Source of the DNA: Cherax quadricarinatus
Lineage: Eukaryota; Arthropoda; Malacostraca; Decapoda; Parastacidae
Length of the DNA: 64,000 bases
Reading direction: 5' to 3'
Assembly: GCF_038502225.1 (NCBI RefSeq)
Contig: NW_027196463.1
Coordinates: 1 to 64,000, forward strand
A program made the translations under genes and the position numbers. Within the stretch, counting starts at the first letter, position 1. Each line of letters starts with the position of its first letter. Below the pieces are notes generated by a model. The model was given only the letters and a program-made list of their open reading frames with translations, made no database searches and was not told the origin of the DNA. Shown here piece by piece: positions 23,174-35,006 of this stretch.

Positions 23174-24397
23174 ATGAAGCTGTGTGTAGTCTGTGGTCAG
23201 TCAAACAAACGGGCTTCCACATGGATAAATTGTCATTTGTGTGGAAATTGGTGTCACGCCCCTTGTGCAGATATCCAAGAACTAGCTACAAGCAGTGTTA
23301 AAACAGGGAAATGTTTTTGGGTATGCCCAAATGAGATAAATCTGTGGACTAAAATCACAAGGGTATTAAAAGAGGACAACATCAAAGCTGCTTTCATAGA
23401 CAACCTGGAAGCTTTCTACAACAGATGGGAACATAAAAAGTCTGTGCTGAATGGTACTGCCCTTGATACTGGCCATGTAGTCAGAAACTGTAAGGCTGGA
23501 GATGAAGTCCTGGTAGTCAGTAAATGTGGGGCTGATAGTGCTGTCCTGGGAGACAGTAATGGTGAAGCTGGAGGTGCTGTCCTGGGAGACAGTAATGGTG
23601 AAGCTAGAGGTGCTGTCCTGGGAGACAGTAATGGTGAAGCTGGAGATGCTGTCCTGGGAGACAGAAATGGTGAAGCTGGAGATTTTGTCCAGGTAGTCGG
23701 GAACTATACGCAGGAAGGAATACATATAAATGACCTCATAGGGGACAGGAGCCATAGTAGGGAAGCAAGTGTAGTCAAAGATAAGATAAAACCAATATTG
23801 CAAACTAGAAATACCGCAGGAAATAGCAAACAAGAGGACTCCACTAGCAATAGTGAGGATATATTACCAAAACCAACTGGTGGGAGCTCCATTGTTGGTG
23901 CTAGGGAGGATAGAAGTAAGACAGGGAAACATGCACCAACAGGGAATACAGTCACAGAAACCCAAGGCAAACGGAAACCAAGCCTGTGCACATACTATGC
24001 ACTTGGTATCTGCTGGCATGGGAAATCTGGAAAAACAGATGGGACGTGCAACTATGACCACCGTAGAAAATGCCATGCCCATATGACAACAGGAAAATGC
24101 AAACTCCCTTCCTGTAAGCTTTTTCACCTTGAACTGTGTACCTCTTCAGTACAGGAAAGACTGTGCTATAACTTAAATTGCCAGGCATACCATCTAAAGG
24201 GGACAAAAAGATACAAAACATCCAGGCCATGGGAAAACCTGGGTAGCCACAGCCACTCAAGAGGGAGAGGTTTTTTAGTGTCAGGAAGGAAAAAAAACTG
24301 GCAGGAAATGGCAGAAATCGTACACCAAATCCAGTCATTCCTGGAGTGGAACCACAGTCGATGGCCTCTACTCCAAACCAACAGATACAGATACTAA
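23174..24397 (+). CDS. LINE-D ORF1: PHD-like and CCCH zinc-finger protein
   Basis: A 407-residue open frame. Residues 4-52 form a PHD-like cluster (CVVC, CHLCGNWCHAPC, then CFWVC). Residues about 118-170 contain a 12-residue repeat (AVLGDSNGEAGG) four times. Residues about 275-345 hold Cys/His fingers of CCCH style (LCTYYALGICWHG, CNYDH, RKCHAHMTTGKC, CKLFH, LCYNLNCQAYH). Such proteins are expected to bind element RNA. The stop TAA overlaps an ATG (TAATG, 24395-24399), a likely termination-reinitiation site for ORF2. This frame is intact. Confidence 0.8.
   Translation: MKLCVVCGQSNKRASTWINCHLCGNWCHAPCADIQELATSSVKTGKCFWVCPNEINLWTKITRVLKEDNIKAAFIDNLEAFYNRWEHKKSVLNGTALDTGHVVRNCKAGDEVLVVSKCGADSAVLGDSNGEAGGAVLGDSNGEARGAVLGDSNGEAGDAVLGDRNGEAGDFVQVVGNYTQEGIHINDLIGDRSHSREASVVKDKIKPILQTRNTAGNSKQEDSTSNSEDILPKPTGGSSIVGAREDRSKTGKHAPTGNTVTETQGKRKPSLCTYYALGICWHGKSGKTDGTCNYDHRRKCHAHMTTGKCKLPSCKLFHLELCTSSVQERLCYNLNCQAYHLKGTKRYKTSRPWENLGSHSHSRGRGFLVSGRKKNWQEMAEIVHQIQSFLEWNHSRWPLLQTNRYRY
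23536..23690 (+). repeat. 36-bp coding tandem repeat in LINE-D ORF1
   Basis: About four copies of a 36-bp unit starting GCTGTCCTGGGAGACAGTAA, each giving AVLGDSNGEAGG-like residues. The unit length is a multiple of three, so copy number can vary without breaking the frame. Confidence 0.9.
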
Positions 24398-25194
24398 TGC
24401 CGGAAAAAAAATCCCCCCCCCAGTACCAACAATACGTCCGATAACATTCTTCTTTGCAAATATACAGGGTCTAAAGCCAGCAACAAACAACAAAATACCT
24501 TTCATCCGTGGACTGCTTGCAGAGGCAAAGGCAATGTTCGCGGCTTTCACTGAGACCCACATAAAGGATCACTTGGACAACGAAATATGGATCCCACGTT
24601 ACAACAGGCAAAAGGGGGAGGTTGGCCTGTACATTGCAGAGTCACTTGTTTGCACAGAACTGCTTAATGCCTCAAATGATGTAGTGGAAGTTTTAGGAGT
24701 AAAGGTCGAGAACCAAAACCTAGTCATTGTGGTAGTCTACAAGCCTCCGGATGCAACATCCCAGCAATTCCAGGAACAGCTGTTAAAAATTGACCACTGT
24801 CTGGAAAATCTTCCAGCTCCTGCACCCAGCATCTTGCTCCTGGGGGATTTCAACTTAAAGCACCTAAAATGGAGGAATATAGCAAATAATATTGCTGCAG
24901 TAATAACACCAGGAGGCAGCTCTGATGAAAACTCACACTCACACGAGCTTTTAAATCTCTGCACAAAATTCAATTTAAACCAGCAAATAATAGAGCCTAC
25001 TAGACTGGAGAATACACTAGACCTCATCTTCACTAACAATGATGATCTGATAAGAAATGTCACCATATCAAAAACAATATACTCAGATCACAACATAATT
25101 GAGGTTCAGACATGTATGCGTGGAGCCCCAGACCGACATAATGAGACTAGTTGATAAATTAGACACATATGCAACTCTTGGGTATCTTTATTGA

Positions 25195-25229
25195 GGAAAC
25201 GTTTCGCCACACAGTGGATTCATCAGTCC
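25195..25229 (-). ncRNA. Hammerhead-like motif A1
   Basis: Minus strand: stem I GGA/TCC, core CTGATGAA, stem II loop TGT, then GAAA and CGTT. Base 10.1 of stem II is changed (T instead of G), so this copy is probably weakened. Confidence 0.6.
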
Positions 25230-25566
25230 ATACGTAGGAGAAACTTGAAGAACAGGAGGAGAATGAGGTAATCAGTCCCTCAACCTTGAGTCGATGTGTT
25301 CAGTCCATCAATCTTGAATAGAATACGGCATATCAGCGGAGAAGCAGCTTATAAACCGTATGGCAGGAGAGGTGCAGCAGTCATAGGTCGTGTCACATTT
25401 GTTCAATGTGGAAGTAGGTCGTGCCCAAGAATTAGGCAAGCGAAGAATTCCTAAGTATTAAGATCCCAAGAAGTTGCAGTGTCTGACAGATTTGTAGATG
25501 AATGGTTCAGAGAACCGACATGTTGATAAATTAGACACATATGCAACTCTTGGGTATCTTTATTGA

Positions 25567-25601
25567 GGAAACGTTTCGCCACACAGTGGCTTCATCAGTC
25601 C
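25567..25601 (-). ncRNA. Hammerhead-like motif A2
   Basis: Same as A1 but with stem II intact (GCCAC/GTGGC). Stem I GGA/TCC and core CTGATGAA...GAAA are present. Confidence 0.65.
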
Positions 25602-25966
25602 ATACGTAGGAGAAACTTGAAGAACAGGAGGAGAATGAGGTAATCAGTCCCTCAACCTTGAGTCGATGTGTTCAGTCCATCAATCTTGAATAGAATACGG
25701 CATATCAGCGGAGAAGCAGCTTATAAACCGTATGGCGGGAGAGGTGCAGCAGTCATAGGTCGTGTCACATTTGTTCAATGTGGAAGTAGGTCGTGCCCAA
25801 GAATTAGGCAAGCGAAGAATTCCTAAGTATTAAGATCCCAAGAAGTTGCAGTGTCTGACAGATTTGTAGATGAATGGTTCAAGATTGATGGACTGAACAC
25901 ATCGACTCAAGGTTGAGGGACTGATTACCTCATTCTCCTCCTGTTCATCAAGTTTCTCCTACGTAT

Positions 25967-26001
25967 GGACTGATGAAGCCACTGTGTGGCGAAACGTTTC
26001 C
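25967..26001 (+). ncRNA. Hammerhead-like motif A3
   Basis: Stem I 5' strand GGA (25967-25969); core CTGATGAA (25970-25977); stem II GCCAC-TGT-GTGGC (25978-25990); GAAA (25991-25994); short self-complementary ACGT stem III; predicted cleavage after T25998; stem I 3' strand TCC (25999-26001). AATAAA follows at 26004. One extra A lies between A9 and stem II compared with the usual CUGANGA core. Confidence 0.7.
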
Positions 26002-28395
26002 TCAATAAAGATACCCAAGAGTTGCATATGTGTCTAATTTATCAACATGTCCGTTCTCTGAACCATTCATCTACATAATGAGACTAGTCACGAGGGAGGA
26101 TTCACCAAATTCAACTTCAATAACAAAAACATAAAGTGGGACCAAGTAAACCAATTCCTAACCGATATAAGCTGGGAAGATATACTAAGCAACACAGACC
26201 CCAACTTATGCCTAGAACAGATTAACTCGGTGGCACTCGATGTTTGCACAAGGCTTATTCCTCTAAGAAAAAGGAGGAGTAGATGTAAAATAGAAAGAGA
26301 CAGGCGCTCCCTTTACAGGCGAGGGAAAAGAATAACAGAGCGGCTAAAAGAGGTCAATATATCTGAAATGCGTAGGGAGACACTGGTCAGAGAAATAGCA
26401 AGCATCGAACTTAAGCTAAAAGAATCCTTTAGGAGTCAGGAATCGCGGGAAGAACTAAAAGCCATAAATGAAATCGAAAGAAACCCAAAGTATTTCTTCT
26501 CCTATGCCAAATCAAAATCGAGAACAACGTCCAGTATTGGGCCTCTACTTAAACAAGATGGGTCCTACACAGATGACAGCAAGGAAATGAGTGAGCTACT
26601 CAAGTCCCAGTATGACTCAGTTTTTAGCAAGCCGCTAACCAGACTGAGAGTCGAAGATCAAAATGAATTTTTTATGAGAGAGCCACAAAATTTGATTAAC
26701 ACAAGCCTATCCGATGTTATTCTGACGCCAAATGACTTCGAACAGGCGATAAATGACATGCCCATGCACTCTGCCCTAGGGCCAGACTCATGGAACTCTG
26801 TGTTCATCAAGAACTGCAAGAAGCCCCTATCACGAGCCTTTTCGATCCTACGGAGAGGGAGCATGGACACGGGGGTCGTCCCACAGTTACTAAAAACAAC
26901 AGACATAGCCCCACTCCACAAAGGGGGCAGTAAAGCAACAGCAAAGAACTACAGACCAATAGCACTAACATCCCATATCATAAAAATCTTTGAAAGGGCC
27001 CTAAGAAGCAAGATCACCACCCATCTAGAAACCCATCAGTTACACAACCCAGGGCAACATGGGTTTAGAACAGGTCGCTCCTGTCTGTCTCAACTATTGG
27101 ATCACTACGACAAGGTCCTAAATGCACTAGAAGACAAAAAGAATGCAGATGTAATATATACAGACTTTGCAAAAGCCTTCGACAAGTGTGACCATGGCGT
27201 AATAGCGCACAAAATGCGTGCTAAAGGAATAACAGGAAAAGTCGGTCGATGGATCTATAATTTCCTCACTAACAGAACACAGAGAGTAGTCGTCAACAGA
27301 GTAAAGTCCGAGGCAGCTACGGTGAAAAGCTCTGTTCCACAAGGCACAGTACTCGCTCCCATCTTGTTCCTCATCCTCATATCCGACATAGACAAGGATG
27401 TCAGCCACAGCACCGTGTCTTCCTTTGCAGATGACACCCGAATCTGCATGACAGTGTCTTCCATTGCAGACACTGCAAGGCTCCAGGCGGACATCAACCA
27501 AATCTTTCAGTGGGCTGCAGAAAACAATATGAAGTTCAACGATGAGAAATTTCAATTACTCAGATATGGTAAACATGAGGAAATTAAATCTTCATCAGAG
27601 TACAAAACAAATTCTGGCCACAAAATAGAGCGAAACACCAACGTCAAAGACCTGGGAGTGATCATGTCGGAGGATCTCACCTTCAAGGACCATAACATTG
27701 TATCAATCGCATCTGCTAGAAAAATGACAGGATGGATAATGAGAACCTTCAAAACTAGGGAGGCCAAGCCCATGATGACACTCTTCAGGTCACTTGTTCT
27801 ATCTAGGCTGGAATATTGCTGCACACTAACAGCACCTTTCAAGGCAGGTGAAATTGCCGACCTAGAAAATGTACAGATAACTTTCACGGCGCGCATAACG
27901 GAGATAAAACACCTCAATTACTGGGAGCGCTTGAGGTTCCTAAACCTGTATTCCCTGGAACGCAGGAGGGAGAGATACATGATTATATACACCTGGAAAA
28001 TCCTAGAGGGACTAGTACCGAACTTGCACACGAAAATCACTCACTACGAAAGCAAAAGACTTGGCAGACGATGCACCATCCCCCCAATGAAAAGCAGGGG
28101 TGTCACTAGCACGTTAAGAGACCATACAATAAGTGTCAGGGGCCCGAGACTGTTCAACTGCCTCCCAGCACACATAAGAGGGATTGCCAACAGACCCCTG
28201 GCAGTCTTCAAGCTGGCACTGGACAAGCACCTAAAGTCAGTTCCTGATCAGCCGGGCTGTGGCTCGTACGTTGGTTTGCGTGCAGCCAGCAGCAACAGCC
28301 TGGTTGATCAGGCTCTGATCCACCAGGAGGCCTGGTCACAGACCGGGCCGCGGGGGCGTTGACCCCCGGAACTCTCTCCAGGTAAACTCCAGGTA

Positions 28396-28944
28396 ATACA
28401 GTCCATCACTGCTAACTCAAATCATGTAAAAAGTCAGGTGTAAAAGGAAATCACACAAAATATATTCAAACTTGGGCAGCAACTGGATGATTCATGAATT
28501 AAGAATGTCTGAGCACGTTCATGGTTCTTTGCTATTAAACAAAGGACTTTCCAACTGCGTCAGAGATGATGAGAAACACAAAGGAGCAGCTGTAGATGGG
28601 AATGAGAGCGGAGAGCAGAGAGGAAGGTGGGTAGCAACGACGGAGTTTGGCAAGGATGGAGACATGGGGGAGGAAGGGGGGAGGAGGAGGAGGAATGGAG
28701 TGAGAGAATGAGGGAGGGTGAGGCTAAGGATGGAGGGAAGGAGGGAGGGAGGCAGGTTGGGAAAGGAGAAAAACAGTCATTGTGAGATACACAAGGCTGG
28801 GTTTCACGCCCATCAGACCCTGGGGAAAATTAGAGAAGGTTAAGAGAGCCATTGAGGCAGCGGGTCACTATATGCACCACCAACAGTTCTGGTCATACCT
28901 CGCCTTGCAACACATTACAGCTGAACTACTCCTTGTCGTAAACG
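28396..28944. other. Unassigned DNA with a purine-rich tract
   Basis: 28600-28765 is strongly G/A-rich (GGA-type triplets). No gene is seen. Confidence 0.5.
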
Positions 28945-29500
28945 GTAAGCTGACCTACCACTGTCACACACACGGTAAGCTGACCTACCACTGTCACACA
29001 CACAGTAAGCTGACCTACCACTGTCACACACACAGTAAGCTGACCTACCACTGTCACACACACAGTAAGCTGACCTACCACTGTCACACACACAGTAAGC
29101 TGACCTACCACTGTCACACACACAGTAAGCTGACCTACCACTGTCACACACACACACGGTAAGCTGACCTACGACTGTTGCACACAAAGTAAGCTAACCT
29201 ACCACTGTTGCACACACAGTAAGTTGAACTACCGCTGTCACACGCAAAGTAAGCTAACCTGCCACTGTTACACACACGGTAAGCTGACCTACCACTGTCT
29301 CACACACAGTAAGTTGAGGTACCACTGTCTACACAGTAAGCTGAGGTACCACTATCTACACAGTAAGCTAAGGTACCACTGTCTCACACAGTAAGCTGAG
29401 GTACCACTGTCTCACACAGTAAGCTGAGGTACCACTGTCTCACACAGTAAGCTGAGGTACCACTGTCTCACACAGTAAGCTGAGGTACCACTGTCTCATT
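28945..29500. repeat. Minisatellite zone 1, about 30-bp unit
   Basis: Units begin GTAAGCTGACCTACCACTGT and end in CACACACA. The first seven to eight are nearly identical at 30 bp; later ones change to GTAAGCTGAGGTACCACTGT with CTCACACA and shorten. Open frames here exist only because 30 is a multiple of three. Confidence 0.95.
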
Positions 29501-29659
29501 TACACTAACTGAACTATCTTTGTCTCACATACAAAAACAACAACTACCCGAGTCTCACCAACAGTTAACAGAACTACCATTGCAATACACACAGGAACCT
29601 TGAACTACCTGTATCTTGCACAAAACAAGTTGAATCCTCCCTGTCACACACAAAATAAG

Positions 29660-32069
29660 CTGAACTACCACTGTTTCACTCACAGCATGCTGAACTACCA
29701 CCACTCACAGCATGCTTAACTACCACCACTCCCAGCATGTTGAACTACCACCACTCACAGCATGCTGAACTACCACCACTCACAGCATGCTTAACTAAAA
29801 CCACTCACAACATGTTGAACTACCACCACTCACAGCATGCTGAACTACCACCACTCACAGCATGTTGAACTACCACCACTATCAGCATGTTTAACTACCA
29901 CCACTCTCAGCATGCTGAACTACCACCATTCACAGCATGCTGAACTACCACCACTCACAGCATGTTGAACTACCACCATCAGCATGTTTAACTACCACCA
30001 CTCTCAGCATGCTGAACTACCACCATTCACAGCATGCTGAATTACCACCACTCACAGCATGTTGAACTACCACCACTCACAGCATGCTAAACTACCATCA
30101 CTATCAGCATGCTGAACTACCACCACTTACAGCATGCTGAAATACCACACTCACGGCATGCTGAACTACCTCCATTTACAGCATGCCGAACTACCACCAC
30201 TCACAGCATGCTGAACTACCACCACTCACAGCATGCTGAACTACCACCACTCACAGCATGTTGAACTATCACTACTCTCAGCATGCTGAACTACCACCAC
30301 TCACAGCATGCTGAACTACCACCACTTTCAGCATGCTGAACTACCACCACTCACAGCATGCTGAACTACCACACTCACAGCATGCTGAACTACCACCACT
30401 CACAGCATGCTGAACTACCACCACTCACAGCATGCTGAACTACCACACTCACAGCATGCTGAACTACCACCACTCACAGCATGCTGAACTACCACCACTC
30501 ACAGCATGCTGAACTACCACACTCACAGCATACTGAACTACCACACTCACAGCATGCTGAACTACCACCACTCACAGCATGCTGAACTACCACCACTCAC
30601 AGCATGCTGAACTACCACACTCACAGCATGCTGAACTACCACCACTCATAGCATGCTGAACTACCACCACTCAAAGCATGCTGAACTACCACCACTATCA
30701 GCATGCTGAACTACCACCACTCACAGCATGCTGAACTACCACACTCACAACATGCTGAACTACCACCACTATCAGCATGCTGACCTACCACCACTCTCAA
30801 TACGTTGAATTACTACCACTATCAGCATGCTTTACTACCACCACTCACAACATGTGGAACTACCACCACTCACAGTATGCTGAACCACCACCACTCACAG
30901 CATGCTGAACTACCACCACTATCAGCATGCAGACCTACCACCACTCACAGTATGCTGAATTACTACCACTATCAGCATGCTTTACTACCACCACTCACAG
31001 CATGCTGAACTACCACCACTATCAGCATGCTGACCTACCACCACTCACAGCATGTTGAACTACCACCACTATCAGCATGTTTAACTACCACCACTCTCAG
31101 AATGCTGAACTACCACCATTCACAGCATGCTGAACTACCACCACTCACAACATGTTGAACTACCACCACTCACAGCATGCTAAACTACCATCACTATCAG
31201 CATGCTGAACTACCTCCACTCACAGCATGCTGAACTACCACACTCACGGCATGCTGAACTACCTCCATTCACAGCATGCCGAACTACCACCACTCACAGC
31301 ATGCTGAACTACCACCATTCACAGCATGTTGAACTATCACTACTATCAGCATGCTGAACTACCACCACTCACAGCATGCTGAACTGCCACCACTTTCAGC
31401 ATGCTGAACTACCACCACTCACAGCATGCTGAACTACCACACTCACAGCATGCTGAACTACCACCACTCACAGCATGCTGAACTACCACCACTCACAGCA
31501 TGCTGAACTACCACATTCACAGCATACTGAACTACCACACTCACAGCATGCTGAACTACCACCACTCACATCATGCTGAACTACCACCACTCACAGCATG
31601 CTGAACTACCACACTCACAGCATGCTGAACTACCACCACTCACAGCATGCTGAACTACCACCACTCAAAGCATGCTGAACTACCACCACTATCAGCATGT
31701 TGAACTACCACCACTCACAGCATGCTGAACTACCACACTCACAGCATGCTGAATTACCACCACTATCAGCATGCTGACCTACCACCACTCTCAATACACT
31801 GAATTACTACCACTATCAGCATGCTTTACTACCACCACTCACAGCATGCGGAACTACCACCACTCACAGCATGCTGAACCACCACCACTCACAGCATGCT
31901 GAACTACCACCACTATCAGCATGCAGACCTACCACCACTCACAGTATGCTGAATTACTACCACTATCAGCATGCTTTACTACCACCACTCACAGCATGCT
32001 GAACTACCATCACTATCAGCATGCTGACCTACCACCACTCACAGTATGCTGAATTACTACCAGTATCAG
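29660..32069. repeat. Minisatellite zone 2, about 25-bp unit
   Basis: The unit is CATGCTGAACTACCACCACT plus CACAG, repeated about 95 times, with 22-bp forms (ACCACACTCACAG) and ATCAG variants. Ordered variants recur about 1.0-1.1 kb apart (for example CACGGCATGCTGAACTACCT at about 30153 and 31246), showing a higher-order duplication. The array is interrupted at 32070 by a solo LTR. Confidence 0.95.
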
Positions 32070-32395
32070 TATAACGAGATTATTTGGTAGATGCTGCAAG
32101 CGGGTGGTTAATGATAAACTTCTTCGGAGGCTTCTTACTTTATTGTTAAGTGTCGTGGTGGGTACACAGGCTTGTGTTGTGCCCATGGCCCGGGAAGGGC
32201 CATCCCACGAGAGTGAGCTGGGGGTACTTGTGTCTTGCTGCTAGGCCGCTGTGTGAGTGAGCGTGGCAAGGGCCGGCAGGCTGGCGTGCCCACCGAGAGG
32301 CCTAGCTGCAGAGGGCAGCATCTGAGTGGCGCGAAATATGAACTAAGCTGGCAGACAACATGGGCTGTCTGTGCAGACAGTACAGGCTGTCTACA
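32070..32395 (-). mobile_element. Solo LTR in the minisatellite
   Basis: Read on the minus strand it begins TGTAGACAGCC and ends CGTTATA. TCAG lies on both sides (32066-32069 and 32396-32399), and the minisatellite unit is perfectly restored if the LTR and one TCAG are removed. It matches 37089-37409 almost throughout, so that copy identifies the family. Confidence 0.8.
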
Positions 32396-32780
32396 TCAGC
32401 ATGCTTTACTACCACTACTCACAGCATGCTGAACCACCACCACTCACAGCATGCTGAACTACCACCACTCACAACATGCTGAACCACCACCACTCACAGC
32501 ATGCTGAACCACCACCACTCACAGCAAGCTGAACCACCACCACTCACAACATGCTGAACGAACGGTGTCTTGCACACCGTAAGTTCAACTATTTTACTCA
32601 GAGTCAGTTGCACTACACTTGTCTCACACACAGTAAGTTGAACTATCTCATTCACTCACACACAGTAAATTAAGCTACAGCAATACGTACAGTGATTTCA
32701 ACTACCACTGTCTCATTAACATACAGTAAGTGGAACTATGTCTAACATAAAGCAAGTTGATCTAAACATGTCTCACAAAT
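32396..32780. repeat. Minisatellite zone 2 remainder and diverged transition
   Basis: About seven further 25-bp units continue to about 32560. Irregular units (AAGTTGAACTA, TCTCACACACAGTAA) follow that bridge zones 2 and 3. Confidence 0.85.
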
Positions 32781-34685
32781 GATGCTGAACTTCCCCTGTC
32801 TCACACAGAGTTGAACTACAACTGTCTCACACAGAGTTGCACTACAACTGTCTCACACAGAGTTGAACTACAACTGTCTCACACAGAGTTGAACTACAAC
32901 TGTCTCACACAGAGTTGAACTGCAACTGTCTCACACAGAGTTGAACTACAACTGTCTCACACAGAGTTGAACAGCAACTGTCTCACACAGAGTTGAACTA
33001 CAACTGTCTCACACAGAGTTGAACTACAACTGTCTCACACAGAGTTGAACTGCAACTGTCTCACACAGAGTTGAACTGCAACTGTCTCACACAGAGTTGA
33101 ACTGCAACTGTCTCACACAGAGTTGAACTACAACTGTCTCACACGGAGTTGAACTACAACTGTCTCACACAGAGTTGAACTACAACTGTCTCACACAGAG
33201 TTGAACTACAACTGTCTCACACAGAGTTGAACTACAACTGTCTCACACAGAGTTGAACTACAACTGTCTCACACAGAGTTGAACTGCAACTGTCTCACAC
33301 AGAGTTGAACTGCAACTGTCTCACACAGAGTTGAACTACAACTGTCTCACACAGAGTTGAACTACAACTGTCTCACACAGAGTTGAACTGCAACTGTCTC
33401 ACACAGAGTTTCACTACAACTGTCTCACACAGAGTTGAACTACAACTGTCTCACACAGAGTTTCACTACAACTGTCTCACACAGAGTTGAACTGCAACTG
33501 TCTCACACAGAGATGAACTAGAACTGTCTCACACAGAGTTTCACTACAACTGTCTCACACAGAGATGAACTAGAACTGTCTCACACAGAGATGAACTACA
33601 ACTGTCTCACACAGAGTTGAACTACAACTGTCTAACACAGACATGAGCTACAACTGTCTCGCACAGAGTTGAACTACAACTGTCTCACACAGAGATGAAC
33701 TACAACTGTCTCACACAGAGATGAACTACAACTGTCTCACACACAGATGAACTACAACTGTCTCACACAGAGATGAACTACAACTGTCTCACATAGAGAT
33801 GAACTACAACTGTCTCACACACAGATGAACTACAACTGTCTCACACACAGATGAACTACAACTGTCTCACACGCAGATGAACTACAACTGTCTCACACAC
33901 AGATGAACTACAACTGTCTCACACAGAGATGAACTACAACTGTCTCACACACAGATGAACTACAACTGTCTCACACAGATGAACAACAACCGTCTCTCAC
34001 ACAGATGAACTAGAACTGTCTCACACAGATGAACAACAACTGTCTCTCACACAGATGAACTAGAACTGTCTCACACACAGATGAAATACTGTCTCACACA
34101 CAGATGAACTACAACTGTCTCACACACAGATGAACTATAACTGTCTCACACACAGATTAACTACAACTGTTTCACACAGATGAACTACAACTGCCTCACA
34201 CACAGATGAACTACAGCTGTCTCACACACAGATGAACTACAACTGCCTCACACACAGATGAACTACAACTGTCTCACACACAGATGAACTACAACTGTCT
34301 CACACAGAGATGAACTACAACTGTCTCACACACAGATGAACTACAACTGTCTCACACAGTTGAACAACAACTGTCTCTCACACAGATGAACTAGAACTGT
34401 CTCACACAGATGAACAACAACTGTCTCTCACACAGATGAACTAGAACTGTCTCACACACAGATGAACTACTTTCTCACACACAGATGAACTACAACTGTC
34501 TCACACACAGATGAACTATAACTGTCTCACACACAGATTAACTACAACTGTCTCACACAGATGAACTACAACTGCCTCACACACAGATGAACTACAACTG
34601 TCTCACACACAGATGAACTACAACTGTCTCACACACAGATGAACTACAACTGCATCACACGCAGATGAACTACAACTGCCTCACA
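32781..34685. repeat. Minisatellite zone 3, about 26-bp unit
   Basis: The unit is GTTGAACTACAACTGTCTCA plus CACAGA. Past about 33500 it is gradually replaced by a GATGAACTACAACTGTCTCA plus CACACA form. About 72 units. A block containing AACAACAACTGTCTCTC recurs about 385 bp apart (33970 and 34355). Confidence 0.95.
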
Positions 34686-35006
34686 CACAAGAGGAATTGA
34701 CAAGGTGGACAAAGACAGGATGTTCCAGAGATTGGACACAGTAACAAGGGGACACAGTTGGAAGCTGAAGACACAGATGAATCACAGGGATGTTAGGAAG
34801 TATTTCTTCAGCCACAGAGTAGTCAGTAAGTGGAATAGTTTGGGAAGCGATGTAGTGGAGGCAGGAGCCATACATAGCTTTAAGCAGAGGTATGATAAAG
34901 CTCACGGCTCAGGGAGAGTGACCTAGTAGCGATCAGTGAAGAGGCGGGGCCAGGAGCTCGGACTCGACCCCCGCAACCTCAACTAGGTGAGTACAACTAG
35001 GTGAGT
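34686..35006 (+). mobile_element. LINE-E 3' end inserted in zone 3
   Basis: It encodes the last 70 or so residues of a LINE ORF2 (DKVDKDRMFQRLDTVTRGHS, YFFSHRVVSKWNSLGSDVV, HSFKQRYDKAHG) to a stop at 34924-34926. A short 3'UTR follows, and the tail is AACTAGGTGAGTAC repeated twice. The minisatellite resumes directly after it. This is a classic 5'-truncated insertion. Confidence 0.85.

Larger units (their letters stand above)
25151..26074 (-). mobile_element. Hammerhead element A: two tandem units plus one inverted partial unit
   Basis: The 372-bp unit at 25151-25522 is repeated directly at 25523-25880, then followed by an inverted partial unit (25881-26074). ATAATGAGACTAG stands on both sides (25138-25150 and 26075-26087), a 13-bp TSD. 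Each unit contains a hammerhead-like motif followed, on its own strand, by AATAAA. Tandem plus inverted units with hammerheads are known from Penelope-like elements and retrozymes. Placing this element with them is inference, since no RT or GIY-YIG gene is present. It interrupts LINE-D ORF2. Confidence 0.8.
24397..28362 (+). pseudogene. LINE-D ORF2: EN and RT, interrupted
   Basis: A start at the TAATG junction (ATG 24397) is plausible, but the A8-T-C9 run at 24404-24421 puts the following nuclease in another frame; a one-base homopolymer change there would explain this. Endonuclease: FFFANIQGLKP, FTETH, LLLGDFNLKH, YSDHN. The frame is cut at 25138-25150 by the hammerhead element and resumes after 26087 (HEGGFTKFNF). 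RT: KNYRPIALTSHIIKIFE, DFAKAFDKCDH, SVPQGTVLAPILF, FADDTRI (27423). The C-terminus ends with AWSQTGPRGR at 28362. Apart from the insertion and the homopolymer, I see no further breaks. Confidence 0.88.
23040..28395 (+). mobile_element. LINE-D: LINE with PHD/CCCH ORF1, split by a hammerhead element
   Basis: ORF1 (23174-24397) and ORF2 (24397-28362) are followed by a short 3' end containing the repeated CCAGGTAA-ACTCCAGGTAA. The 5' boundary is approximate. The 924-bp hammerhead element at 25151-26074 with a 13-bp TSD lies in ORF2; without it the two ORF2 parts are in one frame. Further LINE-D pieces lie at 36413-37088 and 40822-42296 (one minus copy) and 56371-57045. The RT resembles the CR1/Jockey superfamily. 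ORF1's PHD plus CCCH fingers set it apart from CR1-A and CR1-B. Confidence 0.85.

Noticed and set aside
28782..29187. Open frames with repeated HTHSKLTYHC-type or VCDSGRSAYC-type residues
   Set aside because: They exist only because the minisatellite unit is 30 bp. No start context, no conservation; both strands are equally open.
29660..34685. Direct repeats resembling a CRISPR array
   Set aside because: Units are contiguous with no unique spacers, and the genome is eukaryotic.
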